A DNA stretch of 64,000 nt. Origin: an uncultured Eubacteriales bacterium (lineage in GTDB: Bacteria; Bacillota; Clostridia; Peptostreptococcales; Anaerovoracaceae). Below, piece by piece: positions 35,089 to 43,714 of the stretch. The translations under genes and the position numbers were made by a program. Where the stretch lies: the NCBI GenBank assembly GCA_900542295.1, contig UQNJ01000012.1:8233-72232 (forward strand), written 5' to 3'. The notes below the pieces were generated by a model that had not been told where the DNA came from, made no database searches, and saw only the letters and a list, made by a program, of their open reading frames with translations. Numbering within the stretch: position 1 is the first letter of the stretch; every line of letters begins with the position of its first letter.

Positions 35089-36339
35089 ATGGAAAAATAT
35101 CAAGTAAGAGATTTGAGTTTGGCTCCGTCAGGACATAGAAAAATACAGTGGGTCAGAGATAACATGCCTCTGTTAAGAGGATTGGAAGAAGAATTTAAAA
35201 AGACGAGACCGTTTGAAGGGATTAAGATTTCACTTTCGGTTCACCTTGAGGCAAAAACTGCATATCTGTGCCTTGTTCTTGCAGCAGGGGGAGCAGATAT
35301 GGCGGTTACCGGAAGTAATATATTGAGTACACAGGATGATGTTGCGGCAGCTTTAGCAGATGAGGGCTTAAAGGTGTATGCTTATCATGGAGCTACTTTG
35401 GAGGAATATGAAAGACATATAGAAATGTGTCTTATGCATAAGCCTAACATTGTAATAGACGACGGCGCAGATCTGGTTACATTCCTTCATGATAAGCGTC
35501 CTGATTTGATGGAAGAAGTGTGGGGCGGATGTGAAGAGACCACAACAGGCGTAATCAGGCTGAAAGCTATGGAAAGAGAAGGCATACTCAGATTTCCTAT
35601 GGTTGCTGTCAATGATGCAGACTGCAAACATCTCTTTGATAACAGGTACGGCACTGGTCAGTCAACATGGGACAGCATTATGCGAAATACAAACCTGATT
35701 GTTGCGGGGAAAAAAGTTGTTGTTGTCGGATACGGATGGTGTTCGAGAGGAATAGCCATGAGAGCGGCTTCCCTCGGAGCGCAGGTGATTGTTACGGAAA
35801 TAAATCCTGTTAAAGCCATAGAAGCTAAGATGGACGGGTTTTCTGTAATGCCTATGGCAAAGGCAGCCCATTTCGGAGATATTTTTGTAACAGCAACGGG
35901 TTGCTGCAAAACTATAACCACCGAGCACATGATGTCGATGAAAGATGGTGCTATTCTTGCGAATGCAGGTCATTTCAACTGTGAAATTGACATGGACTCT
36001 CTTGAAAAATTTGCGGTTGACAAAAAAGAACGCAGAAACAATATAATGGGGTATGAACTGCCAAACGGAAAATGTGTCAATGTTATCGGAGAAGGACGCC
36101 TTGTAAATATTGCTGCGGCTGACGGACACCCGGCAGAGATAATGGATTTGAGCTTCGCAGTACAGGCAATGTCCGCTTTATACATAAAAGACAACCACGG
36201 AATGCTTGAAAACAAGGTTATAGATGTTTCTAAAGAAATAGATGATGTTATAGCACGCAAGAAACTGGATGCGTGGAACATTGAGATAGACAGCCTGACA
36301 GAAGAACAAGAGGAATATTTAAACAGCTGGCAGGTATAG
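35089..36339 (+). CDS. ahcY: S-adenosylhomocysteine hydrolase-like protein
   Basis: A 416-residue adenosylhomocysteinase. Visible landmarks are STQDDVAAAL, PNIVIDDGADLV, GGCEETTTGVIRL, the Rossmann loop VVVVGYGWCSRGIA and ANAGHFNCEID. It cleaves SAH to homocysteine and adenosine using bound NAD. The start follows a CGGGAGATG site about 30 bases after glmS, so it may belong to the same transcript. The TIGR01440 gene follows closely. Confidence 0.93.
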   Translation: MEKYQVRDLSLAPSGHRKIQWVRDNMPLLRGLEEEFKKTRPFEGIKISLSVHLEAKTAYLCLVLAAGGADMAVTGSNILSTQDDVAAALADEGLKVYAYHGATLEEYERHIEMCLMHKPNIVIDDGADLVTFLHDKRPDLMEEVWGGCEETTTGVIRLKAMEREGILRFPMVAVNDADCKHLFDNRYGTGQSTWDSIMRNTNLIVAGKKVVVVGYGWCSRGIAMRAASLGAQVIVTEINPVKAIEAKMDGFSVMPMAKAAHFGDIFVTATGCCKTITTEHMMSMKDGAILANAGHFNCEIDMDSLEKFAVDKKERRNNIMGYELPNGKCVNVIGEGRLVNIAAADGHPAEIMDLSFAVQAMSALYIKDNHGMLENKVIDVSKEIDDVIARKKLDAWNIEIDSLTEEQEEYLNSWQV

Positions 36340-36351
36340 GAGGCGATTAAA

Positions 36352-36921
36352 TTGACTTATGAAGAAATTAAAACACAGACGGCAAAGGCATGCAGCGAAC
36401 TGATAGAGGCAGCAAAGCTTCAGAAGGGTGATATTCTTGTTGTCGGATGCAGTTCAAGTGAGGTCATGGGTTTAAGGATAGGCAAAGGGTCTGATATCAA
36501 TGCCGCAGAAGCAGTATATGAAGGCGTGATAAGCGTTACAGAGCCTAAGGGTATATTTTTGGCTGCTCAGTGCTGCGAGCATCTTAACCGTGCCGTAATA
36601 GTCGAAAAAGAAGCGCTTCTTCCGGGCACAGAGATAGTAAATGTAGTACCGCAGCCTAAAGCGGGAGGTTCATTTGCAACTACTGTCTACCATAAGGCAA
36701 AATGTCCGGTAGCTGTTGAAGCTATAAAGGCAGATGCGGGGATGGACATAGGAGACACTCTTATAGGTATGCAGCTGAAAAAAGTTGCAGTACCGGTTAG
36801 ACTTTCTATAAAGTCCATAGGAGAAGCACACCTTACTTGTGCAAGAACAAGACCTAAGTTCATAGGCGGACAGAGAGCCATCTATGATGAAAAACTTTCA
36901 GGTGGAGATATTCCAAGATAA
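36352..36921 (+). CDS. TIGR01440 / UPF0340 (YwlG-like) protein
   Basis: A 189-residue conserved protein of unknown function, related to Bacillus YwlG. It is recognised by text such as GCSSSEVMGLRIGKGSDINAAEAV-like regions, PLEHINRALVVE-like AAQCCEHLNRAVIVEK and RPKFIGGQRA. The start is TTG at 36352 behind a strong AGGAGGCGAT site, and it closely follows ahcY. No function can be stated. Confidence 0.85.
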   Translation: MTYEEIKTQTAKACSELIEAAKLQKGDILVVGCSSSEVMGLRIGKGSDINAAEAVYEGVISVTEPKGIFLAAQCCEHLNRAVIVEKEALLPGTEIVNVVPQPKAGGSFATTVYHKAKCPVAVEAIKADAGMDIGDTLIGMQLKKVAVPVRLSIKSIGEAHLTCARTRPKFIGGQRAIYDEKLSGGDIPR

Positions 36922-36941
36922 TAAAATTTTAAAAACCGGTA

Positions 36942-36969
36942 ACAAAATACTGCTGAAAGTCATATTGTA
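36942..36969 (+). promoter_or_regulatory. candidate sigma-K-type promoter
   Basis: AC at 36942-36943, then exactly 17 bases, then CATATTGTA at 36961-36969, matching the mother-cell sigma-K pattern AC-N17-CATAnnnTA. It lies about 55 bp before the small gene at 37025. A pattern match only. Confidence 0.5.
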
Positions 36970-37024
36970 TACTACAACTGAATAAGTTTTAGTTTAAAAA
37001 ATATGAAAGAAGCAGGTGAATTAA

Positions 37025-37126
37025 ATGGGAAATAATTGTGGCCTTTTAGGAGACGGTGGAGTTGATACCAGCTTATTATTCTTTTTCTTGTTACTGGTAA
37101 TAATTTTCTGTAATTGTTACAACTAA
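37025..37126 (+). CDS. 33-residue hydrophobic, Cys-containing small protein
   Basis: Starts with MGNNCGLLGDGGVD, then a single hydrophobic segment of about 14 residues (SLLFFFLLLVIIF), and ends with CNCYN. The AGGTGA site six bases before the ATG supports translation. The layout resembles small YjcZ-like sporulation proteins of Firmicutes: a short Gly/Cys region plus one membrane segment. The candidate sigma-K promoter upstream fits a spore role. The stop codon is 11 bases before the left end of the mobile element, so its 3' end could even be set by the insertion. Confidence 0.6.
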   Translation: MGNNCGLLGDGGVDTSLLFFFLLLVIIFCNCYN

Positions 37127-37137
37127 ACGGATTATAC

Positions 37138-37180
37138 CTAAAAGCGGCTGCCCCGTAAAGGACAGCACCCATAAGGAAGT
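37138..37180 (+). repeat. left terminal inverted repeat of outer element
   Basis: Two blocks, CTAAAAGCGGCTGCCCC (37138-37154) and ATAAGGAAGT (37171-37180), each matched in inverse orientation at 49416-49457 with one inserted A and one T/C difference in the first block. Confidence 0.75.
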
Positions 37181-37213
37181 AAATCAGTAACCGCAGGGCG
37201 GCATAGTCAAAAG

Positions 37214-38455
37214 CTATGCCGTTCTGCTTTTTCTCTGCCTTTCAATGGTCTGATTGTCCTCGTCCTGTTCCAGCTCTCCGATAAAGTTCCAGACAATTTC
37301 TATCCGCTGTCTGCGGTGTCCGGTGGACTTATCCGGCGCATGGACTATGATTTTCTTTACAAACTCATTGACAATGGTAGGCGTTAATTCCCGCATTCCC
37401 ACATATTTGCGGATAACGGCGGCGAAGCTGTCAAAATCCGTCCTGTCCTGTTCGTAGGTATCAACGGCGGCTTGCCCTACCTTGACAAATTCTGTCAGTT
37501 CCTTTTGTTCCACTTCATACTCGGTGGACAGTTTCAAAAATCGCTCGTGACTGATTGTGCCGTTAATATCGTCCTCGTAAATCCGCTTGAAAATACGGTC
37601 AAGCTCGGCAATCCGTTTCCTTGCCTGTTCCAGTTCTTTTTTCTGCCGCTTTACTGCCTTTTCTGTTTCCGTAAATCTCTGTTGATAGACCATGTTTTGG
37701 AAGTTCTGTATATCGTCAAAGAACATAGCTGTTACATCAAAAATCTTCTGCCGGACGAACAGCTTTAAGGTTTCTTCTCGGATAAAATGCGCGGAACAAG
37801 TACCTGTAGTGCTCTTGTAGTTGGAGCAGACATAATGCTCTTGCTTGGGCGCAAAATTGTTTGTCGTGCAAAAGTACAGCTTTTCGCCGCAGTCAGTGCA
37901 ATAAAGCAAGCCGGAAAATAAGCCTTGCCGTCCTGTCTTTGTGGGGCGGCGTTTGTTTGCTCTTAATTCCTGTACCCTCTCAAATACTTTTTCCTCAATA
38001 ATTGCAGGCTGCGTATTGGGAAAGATACGGTAATTTTCCGGCGCGTTCTGCAAACGCTTTTTCAACTTGTGGGATTTGGAATAAGTCTTGAAGTTGACCG
38101 TACAGCCCGTATATTCCGGGCGTTCCAAAATCCCCGATATGGATTTGTAATCCCACCGATACAGGTTGTCCGGCATAGCCTTTCCGTCACGCTTTGCGTA
38201 GTAGGCTTTGACCGTCAAAACCTTGTATGCTGTCAGCACCTTTGCAATCTGCATAGGTCCTTTTCCTGCTATGCACAATGTAAAGATACGCTTCACGACC
38301 TCAGCGGCTTCCTCGTCCACAATCCATTTCTTCTTGTTGTCAGGGTCTTTCCTGTACCCATAGGGCGGATTTGTGCAAAGATGTTCGCCAGAATTGCCCT
38401 TTGCACGCATGACAGCGCGGATTTTTTTGCTTGTATCCCTTGCGTAAAAATCATT
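37214..38455 (-). pseudogene. large serine recombinase (TnpX-like), C-terminal part, split by inner element
   Basis: Encodes the recombinase domain (NPPYGYRKDPDNKKKWIVDEEAAEVV-like), a zinc-ribbon (CTDCGEKLYFC ... CSNYKSTTGTCSAHF), a long coiled coil (about residues 230-290 of this fragment) and a C-terminal DUF4368-like tail. The frame upstream of the ATG at 38410 continues as YARDTSKKIRAV to the core repeat at 38451-38455, then meets a stop in the inner element. Joined to the fragment at 43715-44127 it gives an unbroken 549-residue protein. On its own this part has no catalytic domain. Confidence 0.9.
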
Positions 38456-38480
38456 AGTTCACTTCGCATAAAGAATGACA
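38451..38480 (+). repeat. attL-like junction of inner element
   Basis: Core TCATT (38451-38455), 12 bases, then arm ATAAAGAATGACA (38468-38480). Confidence 0.8.
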
Positions 38481-38483
38481 AGC

Positions 38484-38717
38484 TCAAACTTTGATGTAAC
38501 CGACGAAATTGTAGTAGATGTGGATGTCCCGTTCCTCGTGGTCGTCCACCGTGTATTTCTCACTGATCTCAATTTTCTGGATGAGCCGCATGAGGGTGGG
38601 GCGGTCAAGCTCCTGCAAATCGTAGTAATCCTGCACCATGTCCAGCCATGCGTCTACGGACTGCTCATTCTCCCGGCTCAGTCTGGCATAGATTCCAACA
38701 CTGTATTGTTCCTGCAT
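38484..38717 (-). pseudogene. internally deleted serine recombinase remnant of inner element
   Basis: A 77-codon frame. Its first 18 or so residues (MQEQYSVGIYARLSRENE) are the start of a serine recombinase, including the Y-x-R-x-S catalytic start. The rest (DLQELDRPTLMRLIQKIEIS ... DIHIYYNFVGYI) is the extreme C-terminus of such a protein. Some 400-450 residues are missing from the middle, and the join keeps the reading frame. A GGGAGG site precedes the ATG. It lies directly inside the left end, the usual place for an integrase gene. No recombinase activity is expected. Confidence 0.85.
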
Positions 38718-38821
38718 TTTCTTCTTTAACCTCCCGAAATGCAGTGCGTATCACAATCAGAAATCCTGATCATATTATACCACTGCGCCGCTGTTGATTC
38801 CACTGGGCAAAGTGCCGGGAT

Positions 38822-39013
38822 TCACTGTGCTCTTTCCAGCTTTTCCATCGTGAGGGCATCCAGCACATCGCCCATCAGCAAATCCCCAGCAAAGAAGCTG
38901 CGGACATGGTAGACGGTACCATCCTCCATATAGAGATCTACCTGGTCTGGAATCCGTAATTACTTGGGTTCTTTCGGGCAGATATTATCCATGCGGCTGT
39001 ATTGATTTTTCAT
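38822..39013 (-). pseudogene. small conserved transposon protein with in-frame stop
   Basis: Frame from ATG at 39013 reads MKNQYSRMDNICPKEPK, then a TAA stop, then continues in the same frame as LRIPDQVDLYMEDGTVYHVRSF and GDVLDALTMEKLERAQ to TGA at 38822. The second half reads like a real small protein associated with serine-recombinase elements, so the TAA at codon 18 looks like a nonsense mutation. It lies just upstream of the recombinase remnant on the same strand. Alternatively, two tiny independent frames. Confidence 0.55.
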
Positions 39014-39689
39014 ATTCCAATTTCCTCCGTATTTGTCGTGTGTGGCACAGCAGCCCGCCGCAGTCAAGGAACCGGCTTCGCCTCGCTGCGCGTCCTTGAC
39101 AGCGGCATTCTGCCGTGCAGATAGGTAACCAAGGCGGCGCAAAGCCGCCCTTTGCCAAAAAGCTTTGACTGGTTATGATTCTGTTTACATGACGCACTCC
39201 TTCCCGCTGGCGGGGAGAGCGGACGGAGGGAAAAGAAAAGAGCCGCATGACGGTAAAAAATCTTCCCATACCGACACCACAGAAACCCGTGCGGATTTCT
39301 GCGTTCATGCGGCATTAGGAAGACTTCGCTTCGTCAGCGGCTCCACAGCACAGCTACTTTATTTGGTTGATTTCAGTATATCAGGAACGGGTGTTCGAGT
39401 CAAGATTCACGGCGAAAAAAGTGTTCGTGTTGGCGTAAAAAACACACTGCAAAGGGGCTGGGGACTGAGATTTGAGAGAAGAGCAAGCACAGCAAGTGTA
39501 TGTACACTTGCAGAAAACGATGTTTGCCATACCGGAGTGACTTGCTGTTTAGCAAGCACATCCGGTGTGGCCACACACCGGAAAAATGGGCGTTCCGAGC
39601 TGTCAGCCGGAGCGCCATTTTTCTCTTTTGGGAGCCTCCCAAACCCTTGATCTTAGCCTTTTGCTGTAACCTTGACAGGGAAGCATTTG
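39014..39689. other. non-coding region with stacked hairpins, oriT-like
   Basis: About 675 bases with no convincing gene, more GC-rich than the chromosome. It contains several palindromes: GTCAAGGA...TCCTTGAC near 39063-39100, CTTGCT/AGCAAG at 39541-39556, CCGGTGTGGCCACACACCGG at 39562-39581, a 15-bp imperfect hairpin at 39582-39622, and TTTGGGAGCCTCCCAAA at 39627-39643 followed by CCCTTGA. Similar sequence occurs at 44487-44508. This looks like a transfer origin left from a mobilizable ancestor; no relaxase gene is present. Confidence 0.4.
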
Positions 39690-40469
39690 CTAAATCCCCT
39701 TTCTACCAATCGTCAGCACCCATTTGTGATTAAAAAAGATGTCATTGTTTTTGAGATATGGAGAAAAGCCGGTTTTGTCATGGCCGGTTATATCTGCCTG
39801 CATACGCTGTCTAATTTTTTCACGAATGGCGGCTGGTGTTTGCGTAAGGGCAAGCCAGTTTTCCAAACGCTGCGGCATTTCCGTTGTTTCGCATTTTTCT
39901 ATGGCAAGACCATGTTTTTCATATAGACTTAACATTTCTGCCTTGCTTAGATTTTTTACATGGGACGGGTCGCGCTGAGTTTCAATTTCATCTTCTGTTT
40001 TCCGCAGCAGTTCATCAGCGGCATCCATATGTATCATTACCAACTTGCCGCCGGGTTTTAGTACCCGAACCATTTCGGAAAAAGCAGCGGTTACATCTGT
40101 AAAGTGGTGGAAAGCAAGGCGTGAAAATACAATATCAAAGCTATTGTCCAGAAAAGGAAGTTCCTCCGCATATCCTTTCACGAAAACCATATTGCTTAAA
40201 TGTTCTTTATCGGCTTCCTGCTGTCCAATCTGCAACATGGGAACCGTTGCGTCCAGACATACGACTGTCTGTACCAATGGCGCAAAGGAGCGGCCACAGG
40301 CACAAGTCCCGGCAGCTACTTCTAAAAGCGTGTTTTCCTTGCATGGCGCGACGCAGGAAATTGTGTAATTCAAATATTCCTCTTTTGTGAAGTTGACGGA
40401 TTTGCTCTCAAAGTTCGGGGCTTGTATCTCAAAGGAGTGATTGATTTTTTCTATGTTCTCTGGTTTCAT
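39690..40469 (-). CDS. class I SAM-dependent methyltransferase
   Basis: A 259-residue methyltransferase of the UbiE/Methyltransf_11 type. The SAM motif I is LLEVAAGTCACGRSFAP (GxG changed to AGTCACG), acidic loop VVCLDATVPML, motif IV SFDIVFSRLAFHHF, then VLKPGGKLVMI. The substrate is unknown. It starts four bases inside ogt (ATGA-type overlap), so it is the last gene of the alkylation-repair operon and could methylate a small molecule or act in detoxification. Confidence 0.85.
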   Translation of the reverse strand: MKPENIEKINHSFEIQAPNFESKSVNFTKEEYLNYTISCVAPCKENTLLEVAAGTCACGRSFAPLVQTVVCLDATVPMLQIGQQEADKEHLSNMVFVKGYAEELPFLDNSFDIVFSRLAFHHFTDVTAAFSEMVRVLKPGGKLVMIHMDAADELLRKTEDEIETQRDPSHVKNLSKAEMLSLYEKHGLAIEKCETTEMPQRLENWLALTQTPAAIREKIRQRMQADITGHDKTGFSPYLKNNDIFFNHKWVLTIGRKGI

Positions 40470-40999
40470 AATGCGGTTCCTTTCTTTGGCGTGAAAAGGG
40501 ATTCCATATCTGCCTTTTCCAACTGCAACAATTTTATCTTTTTATCTATTCCCCCGGCGTAACCCGTTAGGCTGCCGTTTGTGCCTACGACACGATGACA
40601 GGGAACAATGATTGAAATTTCATTGTGGCCCACCGCGCCGCCTACGGCCTGCGCTGACATACGGGGCAATCCTTTCTTCACGGCGATCTGCTTTGCAATT
40701 TCGCCGTATGTCATAGTCTGGCCGTATGGAATGGTACAGAGGATTTCCCATACCTCATTCTGAAAGTCTGTGCCTGTGAAATGAAGCGGTACAGTAAAGT
40801 CCGGCTCTTTCCCCGAAAAGTAAATATCAAGCCACTGTTTTGCTTTTTCAAAAAGGGGAACTTCTTTTTCCTCATGCTCTTTGTCCAGATAAAGCGCAAA
40901 ATATTTTTGCCCCTCGAACCATAATCCGGTTAAGCCAATATCATCTGCGGCTAAAAGAATATCGCCAATGGGGGAACAATAATGACTGGTGTACTGCAT
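40466..40999 (-). CDS. ogt: methylated-DNA--protein-cysteine methyltransferase
   Basis: Ogt/AGT removes O6-alkyl groups from guanine in a suicide reaction. The active-site PCHRVVG is present with the Cys acceptor, preceded by the helix-turn-helix region (GQTMTYGEIAK) and followed by SLTGYAGG. The protein is 177 residues. The start at ATG 40999 has a GGAGGG site seven bases upstream; an in-frame TTG lies two codons earlier. It follows the monooxygenase-like gene by two bases. Confidence 0.95.
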   Translation of the reverse strand: MQYTSHYCSPIGDILLAADDIGLTGLWFEGQKYFALYLDKEHEEKEVPLFEKAKQWLDIYFSGKEPDFTVPLHFTGTDFQNEVWEILCTIPYGQTMTYGEIAKQIAVKKGLPRMSAQAVGGAVGHNEISIIVPCHRVVGTNGSLTGYAGGIDKKIKLLQLEKADMESLFTPKKGTAL

Positions 41000-41001
41000 T
41001 A

Positions 41002-41361
41002 TCAACCCTCCAATTCAAAATACTGATTAGAGTCCTGTGGAGCCTGTGTGCGTTCTGTGTTCGTGTAGGAACGGATTTCGGAGCAGACCGTAATTTTATA
41101 ACTCTCAAACAGTTTTTCTCGTCCCTCTTTCTGGCTCATGCGGTGCTGCATGGCGTTTCTCCAACGCTCTACGGCGGCCTCGTCCGTCCATATATTCATG
41201 GACAGCAGTTTACCGTCCTCATTCAGACTGGAAAAACGCTCTGCCCGGATAAAACCCTCAAATCCGGCAAGCAAAGGTTTCAACATAGCCGCAAGGTCAA
41301 GGTATTTCTTCATTCCGGCCTTTGTGGGCTTCACTTCAAACAAAACAACAATATTTGCCAT
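41002..41361 (-). CDS. antibiotic biosynthesis monooxygenase (ABM) domain protein
   Basis: A 119-residue ferredoxin-like ABM-fold protein: IVVLFEVKPTKAGMKKYLDL, GFEGFIRAERFSS, MNIWTDEAAVERWRNAMQHRM. Members are small dimeric monooxygenases or heme-degrading enzymes, and some have no known activity. Its place inside an alkylation-repair operon suggests a role in oxidising or handling a reactive compound; that is inference. AGGAGG precedes the ATG. Confidence 0.8.
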   Translation of the reverse strand: MANIVVLFEVKPTKAGMKKYLDLAAMLKPLLAGFEGFIRAERFSSLNEDGKLLSMNIWTDEAAVERWRNAMQHRMSQKEGREKLFESYKITVCSEIRSYTNTERTQAPQDSNQYFELEG

Positions 41362-41380
41362 TTCTTACTTCCTCCTATTT

Positions 41381-41596
41381 TCAAATCATTTCCGGCTTGC
41401 ACCGTTTACAAGGGCGGTAGCCGTTTATCAATGCTTCTTCCAAAGTATCAAAAAACACAATTTTTTTCTCTAATGGTGTGCGCGATGAACAGGACGGGCA
41501 GCAAACAATTTTTGTAGATTTTACTGCAACAAAAAATTGTCCGTCATACCGTTTATCCTTGTTTTTGACCGCTTTTATCTTTTCTTCTCGTTCCAC
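41381..41596 (-). CDS. stand-alone Ada N-terminal zinc (methylphosphotriester) domain
   Basis: About 71 residues matching only the first domain of Ada. It shows KRYDGQFFVAVKSTKIVCCP with SCSSRTP, then GYRPCKRCKP. The four cysteines needed for zinc (in CCPSC and CKRC) are present, one of which accepts the methyl group from DNA phosphotriesters and switches Ada into an activator. The AraC and AGT parts of Ada are absent; they are encoded separately nearby. The start is taken as GTG at 41596, with AGGAGG five bases before; the frame extends upstream into alkA. Confidence 0.85.
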   Translation of the reverse strand: MEREEKIKAVKNKDKRYDGQFFVAVKSTKIVCCPSCSSRTPLEKKIVFFDTLEEALINGYRPCKRCKPEMI

Positions 41597-42239
41597 GGCT
41601 TCCTCCTTTCTTCGGCGCATAGTCTTTCATGCCGGGAATAGCCCCGCCCGCAACAGCCCACAAATACAAACTGGCAACGCTGCAATAAGGGCTGAACCGC
41701 CTGCGGTATTTTTCAAACAGCTTGCGGTCTATTTTCCTGTGGTGGTAGACCATACGCAGCCCACGCTGGATTGCCAAATCGTCAAAACTGAAAATATCGG
41801 GACGCTGCAAGCAGAACAGCAAAATCATTTCCGCTGTCCATACGCCTATGCCTTTAAGGGAAGCCAATTCTTTAATTGCGTCTGCGTCCGGCATAAGGGC
41901 GATACGTTGCAAGTCAAATTCTTTATCCAGTACCTTTTTTGCAAAATCCTGAATGTATTCTGCCTTGCGAAATGTCATGCCAAAAGACTGTAATTCGGAA
42001 ATGCTTGCTTCAGCAATAGCCGCAGCATTTACATCTCCAAAACTGTCTTTCATTCTCTGCCAGATGGTAGCCTGCGCCTTTGTTGATATTTGCTGGCCGA
42101 TAATGTGATGGACGACAGAGGAGAACAAATCGGTGTCTGTCTCGCGGTCAACATGACCGATTTCATCAATGACAGCACCTAAGATTTTGTCCTTGCCTTT
42201 CAAATATTCCACTTCGGTTTTTCCATAAAGGAAATACAA
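41553..42239 (-). CDS. alkA: AlkA-like DNA-3-methyladenine glycosylase II
   Basis: A 228-residue HhH-GPD glycosylase. HHIIGQQISTKAQATIW precedes the helix-hairpin-helix LASLKGIGVWTAEMIL and the catalytic Asp in FSFDDLAIQRG. It excises alkylated bases. It lacks the N-terminal domain of E. coli AlkA, as do many Gram-positive forms. The start is TTG at 42239 with GGAGGG upstream. It is the first gene of the repair operon and overlaps the Ada-domain gene by about 44 bases. Confidence 0.92.
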   Translation of the reverse strand: MYFLYGKTEVEYLKGKDKILGAVIDEIGHVDRETDTDLFSSVVHHIIGQQISTKAQATIWQRMKDSFGDVNAAAIAEASISELQSFGMTFRKAEYIQDFAKKVLDKEFDLQRIALMPDADAIKELASLKGIGVWTAEMILLFCLQRPDIFSFDDLAIQRGLRMVYHHRKIDRKLFEKYRRRFSPYCSVASLYLWAVAGGAIPGMKDYAPKKGGSRGTRRKDKSGQKQG

Positions 42240-42365
42240 TTGCTAACCCTCCCCTCTGTCTTGACTTTTTCTTTTGGACATATTATGATTTTATCACAAC
42301 AAACGGGCTGATGCTATTATAAAATCACCGGATATTATCATTATATTTCCAAAGGGGAAGCGGTA

Positions 42366-43249
42366 ATGGAAATGGAAAAGAGGATTTCATCAATTCGGTC
42401 AATCTGAATATCAACACGGATTTTCCCTATCTGGTTCTTGATGTTATCAACGATAAATCCTATCCCAGAAATCCGGGCTTTCAGGTCATGCACTGGCATG
42501 AAGATTTGCAATTCATCTATGTACTGAATGGTATAATAGAAGTACGGACACTTGATAATGCGATACGGGTACAGGCAGGAGAAGCAATTTTTATCAATAA
42601 GAATGTAGTGCATATGGTAAGTCGGCTTGGAGATTGTCATTATAACAGCTTTATTTTCCCCGCATATTTCCTTGAATTTTATCCCGGAAGTCCGGCGAAA
42701 ATCTTTGTTGAAAACATAACGGCAAACGAACAGCTTTCCGTTTTCCGGTTTTCTTCCCTTGTTGACTGGCATAAAGATATGACAGTGATATTACAGCAGT
42801 TAGTTGAGATTGAAAGAAATAAAACGGCATTTTATGCCTATGAGGTTTTAGTCCGGCTTTCTGCCCTGTGGCTAATTATGAGAAAAAACATAACAATCCC
42901 GCCAGAAGGAAAGGAAAGCGTTGTCAATCTTCGTATGCAAAAAATCCTTCGCTATATTGAAGAACACTACGCAGAGGACATTACATTAGCTGATTTATCA
43001 AAAAGCGCAAATATCAGCAAATCAGAGTGTTCCAGACGTTTCAAATTAAGTCTGAATACTACGCCTTATAAGTATCTCACTGAATATCGTCTGTCAATGG
43101 CAGCGCAGCTTTTGAAAACTACAATCGAACCTGTTGGCAATATTGCGGCAAGCGTTGGTTTTCGCCAAATGAGCCATTTTGGAAAATGCTTTAGAGAAAA
43201 AACGGGCTATTCTCCAAAAGCATATCGAGAAATGGAGAATACCCCTTAA
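42366..43249 (+). pseudogene. AraC-family cupin regulator, apparently frameshifted at codon 4-5
   Basis: The intact frame begins at ATG 42488 and shows a cupin-type sensor (MHWHEDLQFIYVLNG) and a C-terminal AraC double HTH (DLSKSANISKSECSRRFK, GFRQMSHFGKCFREKTGYSP). In-frame sequence upstream of that ATG is also conserved-looking (EDFINSVNLNINTDFPYLVL) but has no start. The ATG at 42366, with AAAGGGG before it, is in another frame. One extra A in the run at 42376-42379 would join them. It is divergent from alkA and should control the repair operon. Confidence 0.78.
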
Positions 43250-43714
43250 TGTTTTCAGGGCATTAGGCGACAAAATGCTATGCAATCAAGATTGATAGAT
43301 TGATACTTATTTAGATTATTACTTGATTCTTTGGTATTTCTTTATTTAGTATTTTATTGTGCGGGATTTTCCTTGTGTGGCTTCTCCTTATGTGGATTTG
43401 CCACATCTGGATTTTCCATGTGTGGATATTGCCCATGCGGAGGGAAAGAAAAAGGGGCGATTTGCGCTCTGAGCAGCGTTTTCCTATGTAGGAATATCGG
43501 GGATATGGCAATGCCTTCAAAAACCGCTTACAGCGAAAGAAAACGCCCAAAATCGACCTTTATCCTGACAGTAAATTGTCCTGTCCATCCACCATTCAAG
43601 TCCAAAAAATGCCTGTCCCACAGAGACTGATTAGCTCGGCCATGGGGACAGGCGGTTTGGATTTTCTGATTGCTTATGCACTGCTGATTTTGTGTCATTC
43701 TTTATTCGAGATTG
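43250..43714. other. region with 15-bp tandem repeats and a hairpin
   Basis: No confident gene. At 43359-43440 five degenerate 15-bp units occur (consensus TGTGGATTTTCCATG). Read forward they would encode CGFSL-like pentapeptides. A GCCTGTCCC/GGGACAGGC hairpin at about 43611-43653 may end transcription. The right end of the inner element follows. Confidence 0.5.

Noticed and set aside
39388..39402. tRNA-like T-arm text (GTTCGAGTC)
   Set aside because: No acceptor stem, anticodon arm or CCA end around it.
39165..39650. 161-codon forward frame in the inner element
   Set aside because: Lies across stacked hairpins, has no ribosome binding site and no recognisable protein character; more likely non-coding oriT-like sequence.
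43311..43630. Frames on both strands over the 15-bp repeats
   Set aside because: Both are open only because the repeat unit is a multiple of three; no clear start site or conserved remainder.
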